Assembly: GCA_050247075.1 (NCBI GenBank)
Contig: JBFWUW010000030.1
Location: 1-64,000 of the forward strand
Direction of reading: 5' to 3'
Length of the DNA stretch: 64,000 nucleotides
DNA from: JBFWUW01 sp050247075
Lineage (GTDB): Bacteria > Planctomycetota > Planctomycetia > Pirellulales > JBFWUW01
The first letter of the stretch is position 1. The number at the start of each line of letters is the position of its first letter. The position numbers were made by a program, and so were the translations under genes. Of this stretch, positions 50,216 through 59,763 are shown in pieces. The notes beneath the pieces were generated by a model. The model did not search any database. It saw only the letters and a list, made by a program, of their open reading frames with translations, and had not been told where the DNA came from.

Positions 50216-52489
50216 ATGCTCTGGAACTATCCGCGGCTTGCCGCGGGGCAAAAGGATTTGCCCTTGAACGAACTTCCTCTCAGCCAACGGCCCCAGCTTC
50301 TTTGGGACGCGCTCGCGCGCGGGAATAAGCCCGCGACAGCCGTTCAGTCCTTGGCCTATCGCTGCCTGATCGCGGTTGTGGCAGCCGCAATCCTACCGGG
50401 CTGTGAAATGCTTTCGTGGAACTCTCCCCAAGAGGTGGCGGCCACGACTGCCGTCGAGAGCAGTTCCACGGCAGCGCTCGATAATGTCAATTGGGTACAG
50501 GCCGTTGAAGCCTCTAGCGATTGGTCCTCTTCGCCGTCGTCCGCAACGGGGCCAGGATATCGCTGGCGGAATCCGGCTCTCGAGGCCCTGCGCGATACGC
50601 CCGCCATGCGCAAGGAGTTGAACGCAGCCGCCGCCGGCAAAGATGCCATCCGGGCGGCAAACGCCGCGATGGTCCTTGCGCGTTGGCAGGCGGACGTCCC
50701 GGTCGCCCCATTGGCGGCCGCGGTACGTAATATCGAGATCAAGCTTGCCATGCGGCAAGCCGCGGCCGAGTCCCTGGGCCGTCTCAACGAAAAAGCAGCC
50801 TTGCTGGCCATCAGCGAATGCCTGGATGAGCTGGGCCGGTTCGAGGGGGAAGGCCAAGCCCGTTATCTGCCGGAGGTCCATGCCGAACTGTTGCGCGGAT
50901 TGGCCCGCCAAGAGAATGCCACGGACAATCCGCATCTGCTGGCGGCGCTTCGTTCACCCGCCGCACCGGCGAGGTTGGCGGCTTTGTCGGCCTGGAGGTC
51001 GTCGCCGGCGGAAGTTGCCGAAAGCGTGCTGGACATGCGGCACGATCCTGACTCTTCGGTACGTTGCGAGCTGCTGCAAATCTTGGCCCAGCGCGAGGAT
51101 TCGTCCGCCGAGGAATTCGCCACTGCCGCCTTGACCGATGCCGACTTGCGAGTCCGCCGCCAGGCTATCGCCGCGCTAGGCGAGATTGGCGGAGAGGCGG
51201 CCCGCGCGCGGCTGCAAAAGCTGACACGCGAACAGCCCGAATTGGTCCGCGTCGCGGCGGTAGCGGCGTTATCGCAGGCGGGCGATTTGCCGGGCGTACT
51301 GGATCGTGCGGCCGATGAATCTTGGGCGGTGCGGTTGACGGTGGCACAAGCTTTGGCCCAGCACCCCGAGCCAGCCGCGCTGACGGCTGCGCGGCAAATG
51401 GCACAAGATGCCAGCACCCAGGTCCAGCAGCAGTTGGTGGAGTCGATGGAGGAATGGCCCCTGGAACAGGCCGGGCTGGTGCTGCTGGACGTGGTGGAGT
51501 TTGGCGGCTACACCGCCCGCAAACTCTCCGTGGAGCAACTCAGGCGGCGCTGGGATGTAGTCCAGGGCTTTCCCGCCGATGCCCCCCAGCCGCGCCGTGA
51601 TGAAGTGCTGGCCCAGTATCGGCAAGAATGGTCCCGGCAATTCCCGGCCCGTTCGATGCCTTCCGCCACGGCGGCGGCCGCCGAGATTCTCCAGCAGCCA
51701 GTGTCGGCCGATACGCCCGCGGACCAGCCCGATGCGGCCCAGGCGTTCATCGACTCGCTGCAATCGCCGCGCTTGGAAGACCGCCGCGGAGCCGCCGCAC
51801 GCCTGGCCGAAGAGTCACGGCGGCAGCCATTGTCCGCCGCCGCGGTGGAGCGCATCGTCGAAACGTCGCAAGCCGAGCCCGACGCCGCCGTGTTTCGCGA
51901 CTTGTTGACTGCAGTGGAAAGTAACGCGGGCGAGCCCGCCTTGCGGTTGGCGCTGGCTGGCCTGAGCCATCCTCACAGTGATATCCGCCGCCGCGGTTGC
52001 GACCATCTGCGGCTACACGGCGGCCGGCAACACGCCAGCGCCTTGCTGCCGGCGTTGGAAGACGACGACCAGGTGGTGGTTCGCGCGGCGGTCTTGGCGC
52101 TGGGGCGCATCGGCCGGGCCGAGGATGCCGAGGCGATTGCACCGCTGACCGCCGCCGACAGCCATTCGCTGCGGCTCGATGCCGCGGCGGCTTTGTGCCG
52201 GCTAGGTTCGTCCACGGGCAAAACCGCGCTGGAGCGATTGGCACACGACCGCGATGCCGAGATCCGCCGCCGCACGGCCACGCTGCTGGGCGAACTGGGC
52301 GATCCGGCCGCGTTGGCCCTGCTGGTGGCGATGCTCGACGACCGCCTGGGTGTCGAGCAGGCCGCGCTTGTCAGCCTGGAACAGATTGTCGGCCGCGACG
52401 TAACCGCTGTTCCCGACAGCCCTCCCCTGAGCCTGGCGGAACGCATTGACGGTTGGAAGAAGTGGTGGCGCGAGCAAGCCCAGCCCTAA
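50216..52489 (+). CDS. HEAT-repeat lipoprotein
   Basis: 757 residues if started at ATG 50216. A lipobox AAAILPGC with Cys at about residue 63 suggests that the true start is later, for example TTG 50351, just before AYRCLIAVV. The mature part is almost entirely HEAT repeats (MRQAAAESLGRLNEKAALLAISECL, LRVRRQAIAALGEIGGEAARARLQKL, DDQVVVRAAVLALGRIGRAED, IRRRTATLLGELGDPAALALLVAML). These form elongated binding scaffolds. It lies 14 bases after another HEAT-like gene. Partner or role is unknown. Confidence 0.78.
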   Translation: MLWNYPRLAAGQKDLPLNELPLSQRPQLLWDALARGNKPATAVQSLAYRCLIAVVAAAILPGCEMLSWNSPQEVAATTAVESSSTAALDNVNWVQAVEASSDWSSSPSSATGPGYRWRNPALEALRDTPAMRKELNAAAAGKDAIRAANAAMVLARWQADVPVAPLAAAVRNIEIKLAMRQAAAESLGRLNEKAALLAISECLDELGRFEGEGQARYLPEVHAELLRGLARQENATDNPHLLAALRSPAAPARLAALSAWRSSPAEVAESVLDMRHDPDSSVRCELLQILAQREDSSAEEFATAALTDADLRVRRQAIAALGEIGGEAARARLQKLTREQPELVRVAAVAALSQAGDLPGVLDRAADESWAVRLTVAQALAQHPEPAALTAARQMAQDASTQVQQQLVESMEEWPLEQAGLVLLDVVEFGGYTARKLSVEQLRRRWDVVQGFPADAPQPRRDEVLAQYRQEWSRQFPARSMPSATAAAAEILQQPVSADTPADQPDAAQAFIDSLQSPRLEDRRGAAARLAEESRRQPLSAAAVERIVETSQAEPDAAVFRDLLTAVESNAGEPALRLALAGLSHPHSDIRRRGCDHLRLHGGRQHASALLPALEDDDQVVVRAAVLALGRIGRAEDAEAIAPLTAADSHSLRLDAAAALCRLGSSTGKTALERLAHDRDAEIRRRTATLLGELGDPAALALLVAMLDDRLGVEQAALVSLEQIVGRDVTAVPDSPPLSLAERIDGWKKWWREQAQP

Positions 52490-52519
52490 CCGCGGCCGTG
52501 TACGTCGAGCAGCGGGAGC

Positions 52520-53998
52520 CTAGTGCGCGGCTGGAATGTAGTTCAGCGTGTAGTATGCTTCTTTGTGCAGCAGCGGAAAGCCCGCGGCCGAGCGAACGCC
52601 GTCGACGTGCAATTCGTGAACGTGTCCCTCTTGCAGCCCCTGCACCGTTAGCCGCACGCTCAGCCCGTCGTCGGCAACGACGGCTTTGGCGATGGCCGGC
52701 GTGGTGGCGTCTACTTCCGGGCTGCCATAAGAGGCTTGATAAATATAGGTGTACGTTGACATGTTATACGAGGCCAGGTCGCCAGCCGTTTGGCGGTCGG
52801 CTGGTTGGGTGAAAGTCAGCTCAAACCCGTCTGGTTTGGCCCGCATTTCGTGGATTTCAAAAGGGACTTTGCCGGTCCAGTCCATGCGTTCCACGGCAAA
52901 CGGCTTGTTGCCGCGCGAGCCCCAACCGCGATTGGTGCCGCCAACGAACATGCTGCCCGCCTCCGTCAGGTCCATCGGCAAGGTGCCCGAACTGAACCCC
53001 TCGCGAAACGGAAAGCAGGCCCCTTGGAAGTGTCCATTCACCTGTTCCAGGTAGCACCGCATGACCGTGCTGTACGATTGATCGCCGACGAACATCTGCC
53101 CGGCAAACGGGCCAAACTTTCCGGCCGACGTATCGCACGTGACGCCGCTGGCCGACTGGCCCATCTTCTTGTAGGGAAAGAGGATCGCCGGCGGTTCGAA
53201 CTCCGGAATCTTCTTGGCTTCCGTCATGATCCGACTGCCGCTTGCGGGCTCTTGGGGCTTTTCTCCCATCGCCTCTTTCGCCAGATCGTACCACTTGAAA
53301 CCGCCCGGATGGCCCACGAACTTGCCGGGCCGCAAATGCTTGAGCGTGCAGGTGCCGTTCCAGGGGCCTTGGTTGTCCGTGTAAAACACCTCGCCATTGG
53401 CGTCGAAGCCCATGCCGCCCGGTGAACGTACGCCGCTGGTGGTGGGCGTCAGCCGGCCATCGGCCGAGACCCGCACGCACCATCCGCGGTACTTGCAGTT
53501 GCTGTCAAACGAACCGGTCAAGCAAAGCGTGACCCAGATGTTCCCCTCGCGGTCGAACTTGGTTCCAAAGGCGTATTCGTGGTAATCGCCCGACACTTCC
53601 CAACCGTCGTTGACAACCTCGAACAGGTCGGCCACGCCGTCGCCATCGGTATCTTTCAACCGCGAGACATCGGTGCGCTGCGTGACGTACAGCCAGCCGT
53701 CGCGTTCGGCCAGCCCCAGCACTTCGTGCAGGCCGTGGGCAAACCGCGAGAATTTTCCGGCGTGGACCTCCTTGGCATAGGGGTCGGAGATCAGCCAGAC
53801 CTCGCCACGGCGAGAAGAGACCGCCAGCTTGCCGCCCGGCAACATCTGAAACGCGCCTGCCTCCAGCACCACTTCTTCGGGAATTTCAAACGTCGTGATC
53901 GGGTAGTAATCGGCCTCCGTGGGATTGGCGTCATCCGCCCCAACGCTACCGACGTGTGACGCAAACAGAATCAAAGTAAGGAGAGCGAGGCGACGCAT
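52520..53998 (-). CDS. Secreted beta-propeller protein, PVC type (sorbosone-dehydrogenase-like)
   Basis: 492 residues from ATG 53998; the frame opens 41 codons earlier but the signal peptide MRRLALLTLILFASHVGSVGADD fixes the start. Propeller motifs include LPGGKLAVSSRRGEVWLI, LAERDGWLYVTQRTDVSRLKDTDGDGVADLFEVV, FDREGNIWVTLCLTG and GMGFDANGEVFYTDNQGPWNGTCTLKHL. It is near the sugar-dehydrogenase propellers, but with no heme motif in this protein. The five-CxxCH gene directly upstream could supply electron transfer. Both run leftward and may be one unit. Confidence 0.8.
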   Translation of the reverse strand: MRRLALLTLILFASHVGSVGADDANPTEADYYPITTFEIPEEVVLEAGAFQMLPGGKLAVSSRRGEVWLISDPYAKEVHAGKFSRFAHGLHEVLGLAERDGWLYVTQRTDVSRLKDTDGDGVADLFEVVNDGWEVSGDYHEYAFGTKFDREGNIWVTLCLTGSFDSNCKYRGWCVRVSADGRLTPTTSGVRSPGGMGFDANGEVFYTDNQGPWNGTCTLKHLRPGKFVGHPGGFKWYDLAKEAMGEKPQEPASGSRIMTEAKKIPEFEPPAILFPYKKMGQSASGVTCDTSAGKFGPFAGQMFVGDQSYSTVMRCYLEQVNGHFQGACFPFREGFSSGTLPMDLTEAGSMFVGGTNRGWGSRGNKPFAVERMDWTGKVPFEIHEMRAKPDGFELTFTQPADRQTAGDLASYNMSTYTYIYQASYGSPEVDATTPAIAKAVVADDGLSVRLTVQGLQEGHVHELHVDGVRSAAGFPLLHKEAYYTLNYIPAAH

Positions 53999-54114
53999 GA
54001 TAGTGTCCAGTCGGTGATTCGGGGTTACGAATTTTTTGGGAGATGTTGAGGATTGATTGAATGCCATGCACGCGGCACGAATACGCCCTCCGGCCAAATC
54101 GCCATGAACGCTGC

Positions 54115-57100
54115 CTACCACGCTATTTCCTCCACAATCTCCGCCGTGCCGTTGGTAAAAGTGACGGGCAACAACAACTCCACGTTGTCGCCGGCTTGCC
54201 GCAGTGTCGGTGTGGCGCCCCCCGCTGACAGGCGAATGCGAACAAGCTCGTTCAGCAAGAACGAGCCGTTCTCTTGGCGTTCAATCTTTTTGCCTACCAG
54301 ACGGAAATAGACGTTCTTAACATCGCTGGCGGCCGACAAGGCCAGCGTCCGTTTGAATCCCGTGCCGCTATCTTTTGGGACCGGCTGGCAAAAGTCCTCC
54401 ACCGTGTAGCCGTCGGCCGCGTACTTGAAGCGGGGGCGGCCTTGCTTGTCGGTCTGGTATCCCAAGAACTTGTACCCGCGTTCCTTGGCCGACTCTTGCG
54501 GCCACTCCGCTTGCAACGATTCCAGCTTGGCCAGCGGAGCCGATTCCTCGAGCCGCACGATATTATCACCCAGTGGCCGCTGGAACCCGTTGCCGCGCCC
54601 TTGCCAGTGCAGTCCGGCGTCGATGAAGCGGCCCTGCCAGATAAAAGCCAGGTTGAACTGGTTGGCATCCCAAGCCAGGTGGGCTTTCTCCGGGTAGCCC
54701 ACGGCAATGCCCCGTGTCAGCCCGTCGATGAAATTGCGATACAGAATCGGTTCCGAGTCGGGCTTGAGTTCGATCACGTTGGCAATCAGGCCCTCGGGCA
54801 GGCCGGCCCGGTCGCCATCCTTCAGGTAGGTCCAAACCGCCGCCAGTTGCTCTCGCGGATTCCCGTCGTAGACATCCTTCACCAGGGCCTGCCCGTTGGG
54901 GAAGCCGGTCGGCATGCGGGTGCCGGGCCGATAAGCCTGCGGGTTGTACATGTATCGCAAGAACCAATCCTCGCGGAGCCTGCGCGTCATGGTCTGCATG
55001 TTGAGCGCCTGAATGCCGGTTGCCCGATGCTGGCCAAACGTGTGGCATTTGATGCAACCCAAGGCTTTGTCCCCCACCAGCAGCCGTCCGGTGGCTTTGG
55101 CCTTGTTCTCAGGTTCAGGCAGCGTGGGGGCGGGTTCTTCTGGTTGGCGGTCGGCGGCAATCAGCGCTGGCACCAGATGGCCTACGTTTTGCAAGCCGAA
55201 CTTGGGCATGCGAGCGTGCATGTAAGGCCGGTCCGTCGCGCCGTTTTGCAGAACGTGCCGCAGCCAGTCATCGTTGAGCTTGTCCCCCACGCCGTCGAGC
55301 GGCGGAGGCACGCGGCCTTCGTCCCCCATCTCGGGAATGGCCGACACGAACAGCGGGTTCCGTTCACGCTCTGGTCCGCCGACGTTGGCCCGTGCGTGGC
55401 AGGCGTAGCAATTGAAGGCGGCCAGCGTGTGGGCAATTTGTTGTTGAGGCGACGGCTCTTGATCGGTGGTAGCCGCGCTTAAAGCCGCCACCAGCGCGGC
55501 CCGTTGCGGTGCGTTGAGATCAAACCGCGGGATCGGCCCATCCAGTCCCAACACACCGGCTGGTTCCATCGCCAGGCAACCCTGGTCGGCGTGCAGTTCT
55601 TTCAGCGGTTTGGGCATGAGCTTGGAAACAATCGGCTGGCCATTTTGTTTCATGTCGTGGCAATTGGCGCATCCCAGCGAAGCAAAAAGCTCTCGCCCCT
55701 GGGCGACCTGATCCGGATTGAAGGTAAATGGCGGTTTGCTCCCCGGCGGCGGCGGGGGGGGCGGCGGATTGCCGGCTTCCGTCATCGACAGCAACCGCGC
55801 TGCATCTTGCCGCGGCAAGCCCGGCCCTTCGACTTCCAACTCCAAGGTCCATTCGCCACCACCTTGGATGTAATCGACGCGGACCGTATGAACACCCTTG
55901 GTTAGCAATGCCTTGCCGCTGTTGACCGTGTGAGGATGGACGCCGTCGGAATCGGCCACCTTTTTGCCGTCGATGAACAGCAGGCTGCCGTCGTCCGAGC
56001 CAAGATGAAAGGTGTACTCGCCCGCCCCCTTGGCCGTGAAGAAACCGTCGAACCGCACGCCAAAGTCATTCGTCCGTCCGGCCACGTTCAGGTCCAGTCC
56101 GGCGCATTCGCCCATCTCCAGCGGCGTTAACTCGCCAAAGTCGGGCACGCTGGCCCAACTTCCGGCGTAAGACTTAAACTTGAGATTGGGGTTCTTGGGC
56201 AGCACCTTGGTATCGCCGATCAAGAAACAGGCCAGGTCGCGAGGACCGTTTCCATCCAAGTTGAAGGCCGGCATGCGGCCCGACGGGCGAACCTTGTGCG
56301 GATCTTGCAAGAACGCCATCAGACTGCCGATGGTGTACTTGTCGCCTAATCCGGCTAGTGGCACCGTCGTGGCCAGGTTGACGGGCTGGTTGTCGCGGCG
56401 CGAGGCATGACAGGCGGTGCAGCCAATTTCGTGGAACAACCGATCACCGTTCTTGGCAGCCTGGTTATCGCCATGCGTTTGCGGCGGCTCGGCGGTCGAA
56501 ACCAAAAAATTCACCAATGCGGAGGCGGCCGCGGCACGTTGCTCCTCCGGCAACGCCGCCAGCACATGCGGCATGGTTGTACCCGGCTTGACCTCGTGAG
56601 GGTCGGTCAAAAACCGCAGCAAATAATCGGCCTGTACGCGGCGGCCAACCTCGTCCAACACGGGGGCTTTGCGCGGCAAGAGGTGCGCGGCAAGAGGCCC
56701 CTCCGCCCGATGGCAAGCGATACAGTTCAACTCGCCCAGCAGCAGTTGCCCCCCGGCCACTTCATCGCCCCCAGCCAGGCCGTGGAACCGCTCGAAGCCA
56801 GGCACGATCGGTCGCCGGGCCTCTTGCTGGGCATTTCGCGGCAAGACCCACAGATTACGGTAGCGCACCGCGTTGCCGTGGTCTTGCAGATAGATCGGCC
56901 CTGCTTCCGGACCTTCCGCCAATGGCGCGGCCCTGGTGCTGGTGGGTAGTTCAACATCGCGATGGATCACCACACCGTTGTGCCGCACCGTGACCTGGGC
57001 GTGGGAGATCTTCTGGCCCGCGTTGTCATAACGGGCGGCGGTAAATTCGACGTCATACGTCTGCCAGGCCAGTGGCGGAAAGCACATATTCACGTCGGGT

Positions 57101-57741
57101 GCTTTGATGGTGTACAGCCCGCCGCACTCGTTGTCTTGGCCTTCCAACCCGAACGAGTCGAGCATCTGCGCCTCGAACCGGCCTTGGAAATAGATGCCGC
57201 TGTTACCGCGAGCTTGCCCGCGCGCGGCTGGCATGAACGGCAAGCGAAACTCAATATGCAGAGAAAAGTCCTCAAACTTGTCGCGGCTGGTACAGCCTTG
57301 TTGCAACAAGTCGCCGTCCAACTTGGCACCTGGCTGCCAATGTTGTTGCACCGACTCGGCGGTGCCATCGAACAGCACCAGGCTGCCTTGAGGAGGCTTG
57401 GCACCCAGCGTGGGGCTGCGACGATCGGCCTTCTTCAACTTAAGTTGCGCGATGAGTTGCTGGATGCCGGCAGCGTCGGCCTCTTCCTCCAGGCGGGCGG
57501 AACCATCCCAGCCCGCCCCTGGCAATCCGCCGGTATACGTAACGCTGTTGAATTGCCCCTGGCCGAGAGCCACGACTTGCATGCCCAGTTTTTCGCCAAC
57601 GTATTCGCCCTGCCAGGCAAAGTCGGCATCGGCGGCGGCCTGTTCTGGCGTTTCATACACGCCATCGGCGGACAACGCGGCGGAACGCGCCCAGGAGAAA
57701 GTCAGGCAAACGCACAAAACAGGCCAAAGCCAACTGCGCAT
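54115..57741 (-). CDS. DUF1080-PA14 multi-heme cytochrome c fusion protein
   Basis: 1208 residues. A signal peptide ends near 25. A DUF1080 (3-keto-disaccharide hydrolase-like) domain spans about 115-300 (FDGTAESVQQHWQ, GNSGIYFQGRFE, YLQDHGNAVRYRNLWV). Five heme-c motifs follow: CIACH 340-344, CTACH 441-445, then after a PA14-like domain (about 525-640) CANCH 691-695, CYACH 778-782 and CIKCH 896-900, several with a distal Met pattern (GTTMP, GRMP, ARMP, TRMP). A C-terminal beta region lies at about 1000-1208. It probably binds or cleaves a glycan and transfers electrons. The fusion is characteristic of planctomycetes. Confidence 0.88.
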   Translation of the reverse strand: MRSWLWPVLCVCLTFSWARSAALSADGVYETPEQAAADADFAWQGEYVGEKLGMQVVALGQGQFNSVTYTGGLPGAGWDGSARLEEEADAAGIQQLIAQLKLKKADRRSPTLGAKPPQGSLVLFDGTAESVQQHWQPGAKLDGDLLQQGCTSRDKFEDFSLHIEFRLPFMPAARGQARGNSGIYFQGRFEAQMLDSFGLEGQDNECGGLYTIKAPDVNMCFPPLAWQTYDVEFTAARYDNAGQKISHAQVTVRHNGVVIHRDVELPTSTRAAPLAEGPEAGPIYLQDHGNAVRYRNLWVLPRNAQQEARRPIVPGFERFHGLAGGDEVAGGQLLLGELNCIACHRAEGPLAAHLLPRKAPVLDEVGRRVQADYLLRFLTDPHEVKPGTTMPHVLAALPEEQRAAAASALVNFLVSTAEPPQTHGDNQAAKNGDRLFHEIGCTACHASRRDNQPVNLATTVPLAGLGDKYTIGSLMAFLQDPHKVRPSGRMPAFNLDGNGPRDLACFLIGDTKVLPKNPNLKFKSYAGSWASVPDFGELTPLEMGECAGLDLNVAGRTNDFGVRFDGFFTAKGAGEYTFHLGSDDGSLLFIDGKKVADSDGVHPHTVNSGKALLTKGVHTVRVDYIQGGGEWTLELEVEGPGLPRQDAARLLSMTEAGNPPPPPPPPGSKPPFTFNPDQVAQGRELFASLGCANCHDMKQNGQPIVSKLMPKPLKELHADQGCLAMEPAGVLGLDGPIPRFDLNAPQRAALVAALSAATTDQEPSPQQQIAHTLAAFNCYACHARANVGGPERERNPLFVSAIPEMGDEGRVPPPLDGVGDKLNDDWLRHVLQNGATDRPYMHARMPKFGLQNVGHLVPALIAADRQPEEPAPTLPEPENKAKATGRLLVGDKALGCIKCHTFGQHRATGIQALNMQTMTRRLREDWFLRYMYNPQAYRPGTRMPTGFPNGQALVKDVYDGNPREQLAAVWTYLKDGDRAGLPEGLIANVIELKPDSEPILYRNFIDGLTRGIAVGYPEKAHLAWDANQFNLAFIWQGRFIDAGLHWQGRGNGFQRPLGDNIVRLEESAPLAKLESLQAEWPQESAKERGYKFLGYQTDKQGRPRFKYAADGYTVEDFCQPVPKDSGTGFKRTLALSAASDVKNVYFRLVGKKIERQENGSFLLNELVRIRLSAGGATPTLRQAGDNVELLLPVTFTNGTAEIVEEIAW

Positions 57742-57888
57742 GGGAACGCCTCAGGTGGGGAAATCGTGCGGAGCGCGGCCGATGCTGGCCACGGATCCTA
57801 ATGGCAGGTCCGTTGAGCATGGTCCAACGGCGCGGCTTTTTCAAGCCGTGCTAGCTCCTCAATTCCCCGGTGCCCGATTGCCGAATGA

Positions 57889-58221
57889 TTAGTTCGACGA
57901 AAACCGGGCGCGGTAACCGGCTTTTGGCCCGGCGCTGAGGGGTTGCGTATCGAGCAGTTCCAGTTCGATGCGGACCCAAATGGCCGCGGCACCGCTGGCT
58001 TCTGTTTGCACGTCGAAGAATCTCGCGCGGACCACGCCGCGTACGCGGCTGCCGCGATTGGTCGTCAAACAGACGGCGTCGCAGCACATGGTGTCGCCGA
58101 TGCCCGGCACGGGACGCCCGCGCCAATCGACATAGACGGCTTGTGCGATCGAGTTGCCCAGCGTGTCTTGCACATCGACCATCACGCCGGACGTCATTGC
58201 TTCTCTTAAATCGGTCGCCAT
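57889..58221 (-). CDS. Small conserved hypothetical protein
   Basis: 110 residues from ATG 58221, chosen because GAGG is eight bases upstream; the frame opens 26 codons earlier. A predicted beta-rich fold is suggested by VDVQDTLGNSIAQAVYVDWRGRPVPGIGDTMCCDAVCLTTNRGSRVRGVVRARFFDV and AIWVRIELELLDTQ. I do not recognise a family; a PilZ-like barrel is only a guess. It stands alone between the five-heme gene and the ECF sigma factor. Confidence 0.5.
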   Translation of the reverse strand: MATDLREAMTSGVMVDVQDTLGNSIAQAVYVDWRGRPVPGIGDTMCCDAVCLTTNRGSRVRGVVRARFFDVQTEASGAAAIWVRIELELLDTQPLSAGPKAGYRARFSSN

Positions 58222-58543
58222 TTCCTTGACCTCATTTTCCGGTGGTTCCCTGTTCCATCCATCCCTGGCTTGCAGCCGAGCATAGCTTAGGCGAGCCAAG
58301 AAAGTAAAGAGAAATCGCGCGCGGCAAAATAAGTTTGAACACGGCTATTTTGGAAATTCAAATTGCAATCTGGATCGCGTTATCGCAGAATTATGCGCTG
58401 GCACTGCCGCCGGCCAAGCAAAGGGTCTTTTCACGGCCGCACGCAAACATGTAATTGCACGGTGCTCGTTGCGTGCCTCTGCCGTGCCGCGGCCCGCGGC
58501 GTGTCGGTCGGTGTTCGCCGCCTCTTACTGTTGCCGATCTCGC

Positions 58544-59158
58544 ATGAACACGCTTGGCGATATGACCGTGGCCGATTTGCTGGTTCGCGCCCGGCAAGGC
58601 GACGAGCACGGCCGCGACCTGCTGTTTGCCGCCTGCCGCGGCTATTTGCAGGTGGTAGCGGCCGCGCAGATCGAAGGCCGCTTGCAATCGAAGGTGGACG
58701 CCTCGGACCTGGTGCAGTTGACGATGCTGGAGGCCTTTCGCGACTTTGAGCGGTTTCAGGGCCAGACCGCCGGTGAATGGCTGGCCTGGCTGCGGCGGAT
58801 CATGTCGCACAATGCCACCGACCAGGTGCGGCGCTATCGGGGCACCGCCAAACGCCAGACGGGCCGCGAGGTTTCCATTTCGCCCGCCGACGATTCGGCC
58901 CTGGGGCTGGGTATCGATCCGGCGGCACCTTGCCAGACACCGAGCCAGGAGTTTCTGCTGCGCGACACCGAACTGCGCGTGGCCGCGGCCTTGGCTGGAC
59001 TGAGCGAAGACCATCGCCGCGTGATCTTGTTGCGCAATCTGGAGCGATTGCCATTTGACGAAGTGGCCCGCCGCCTGGGCCGCACGCGGCCGGCGGTGCA
59101 AATGTTGTGGACCCGCGCCGTCAAGAAACTGCAAGAAGTGCTGGCCGAAACGGAATAG
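58544..59158 (+). CDS. ECF-type RNA polymerase sigma factor
   Basis: 205 residues from ATG 58544; ATG 58562 is an alternative. Sigma region 2 reads DLLFAACRGYLQVVAAAQIEGRLQSKVDASDLVQLTMLEAFRDFERFQG followed by EWLAWLRRIMSHNATDQVRRYR. Region 4 reads LSEDHRRVILLRNLERLPFDEVARRLGRTRPAVQMLWTRAVKKLQEVL. This matches the planctomycete-type ECF family. No anti-sigma gene or membrane regulator is beside it, so its trigger is unknown. The spacer between regions is extended (about 40 residues). Confidence 0.85.
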   Translation: MNTLGDMTVADLLVRARQGDEHGRDLLFAACRGYLQVVAAAQIEGRLQSKVDASDLVQLTMLEAFRDFERFQGQTAGEWLAWLRRIMSHNATDQVRRYRGTAKRQTGREVSISPADDSALGLGIDPAAPCQTPSQEFLLRDTELRVAAALAGLSEDHRRVILLRNLERLPFDEVARRLGRTRPAVQMLWTRAVKKLQEVLAETE

Positions 59159-59230
59159 GCGGGCAACGTCCCGGCGGCCCGCGCAAAAACGGCTTCACCG
59201 GCCATTCGTGTGGAGAGCGGCCACGGCAAA

Positions 59231-59488
59231 CTACGCGGCCCGTTGGCGTGCCGTGATGAGCGGTGCCAGGGAAGCCGGCAGCGCAATCTTGCTTCCCACG
59301 TTCGATAGCACTTCCAGCACACAGGCCAGTTGTTCGGCCGGATCTTGCGCCAAGTCGATGAACAGGCACTTTCGTCCGCGCAGCTCACAGCCGCCCCCGC
59401 CGCTTCCCCCTAGCCACTCCCAACGCACCAGGTAGCCGAGCTTTTCGACCGTGGCCACGGCCAACTCCAGCAGATCGGCGGTATGCAT
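59231..59488 (-). CDS. Small conserved planctomycete protein of unknown function
   Basis: 85 residues. It has a leading ELAVATVEKLGYLVRWEWLGGSGGGGCELRGRKCLFIDLAQDPAEQLACVLEVL pattern, with a Gly-rich G-G-G-C turn and a hydrophobic strand before an acidic helix. I recall short planctomycete proteins with the same W-L-G-G...C-E-x-x-G-R-K arrangement, but no function is known. It is convergent with the ECF sigma gene, with 72 bases between their stops. Confidence 0.5.
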   Translation of the reverse strand: MHTADLLELAVATVEKLGYLVRWEWLGGSGGGGCELRGRKCLFIDLAQDPAEQLACVLEVLSNVGSKIALPASLAPLITARQRAA

Positions 59489-59763
59489 GGCGATCGTCCC
59501 AAAATGTGTACGCGGCGGCCATCCACGGCAACCCCGGCGTATGCCGGCAATTCTTCCGCCTTATTCAACGCCCAGCCGGCCGAAAACAAAGAACGGCGCG
59601 GATTGTAGCGCCTCGCCGTTCAGTCGCCAAGGCGAGTGCGACGATAACAGCTTGGGCCGACGCAACTCGGCAGCGGGCAGAGCGTTAAGACACGCACTTC
59701 TCGCAAAACGGTCAGATCGGGGCAATGGTGGAACTTGGGGCAACTCGATAGGCAAACTCGCAT

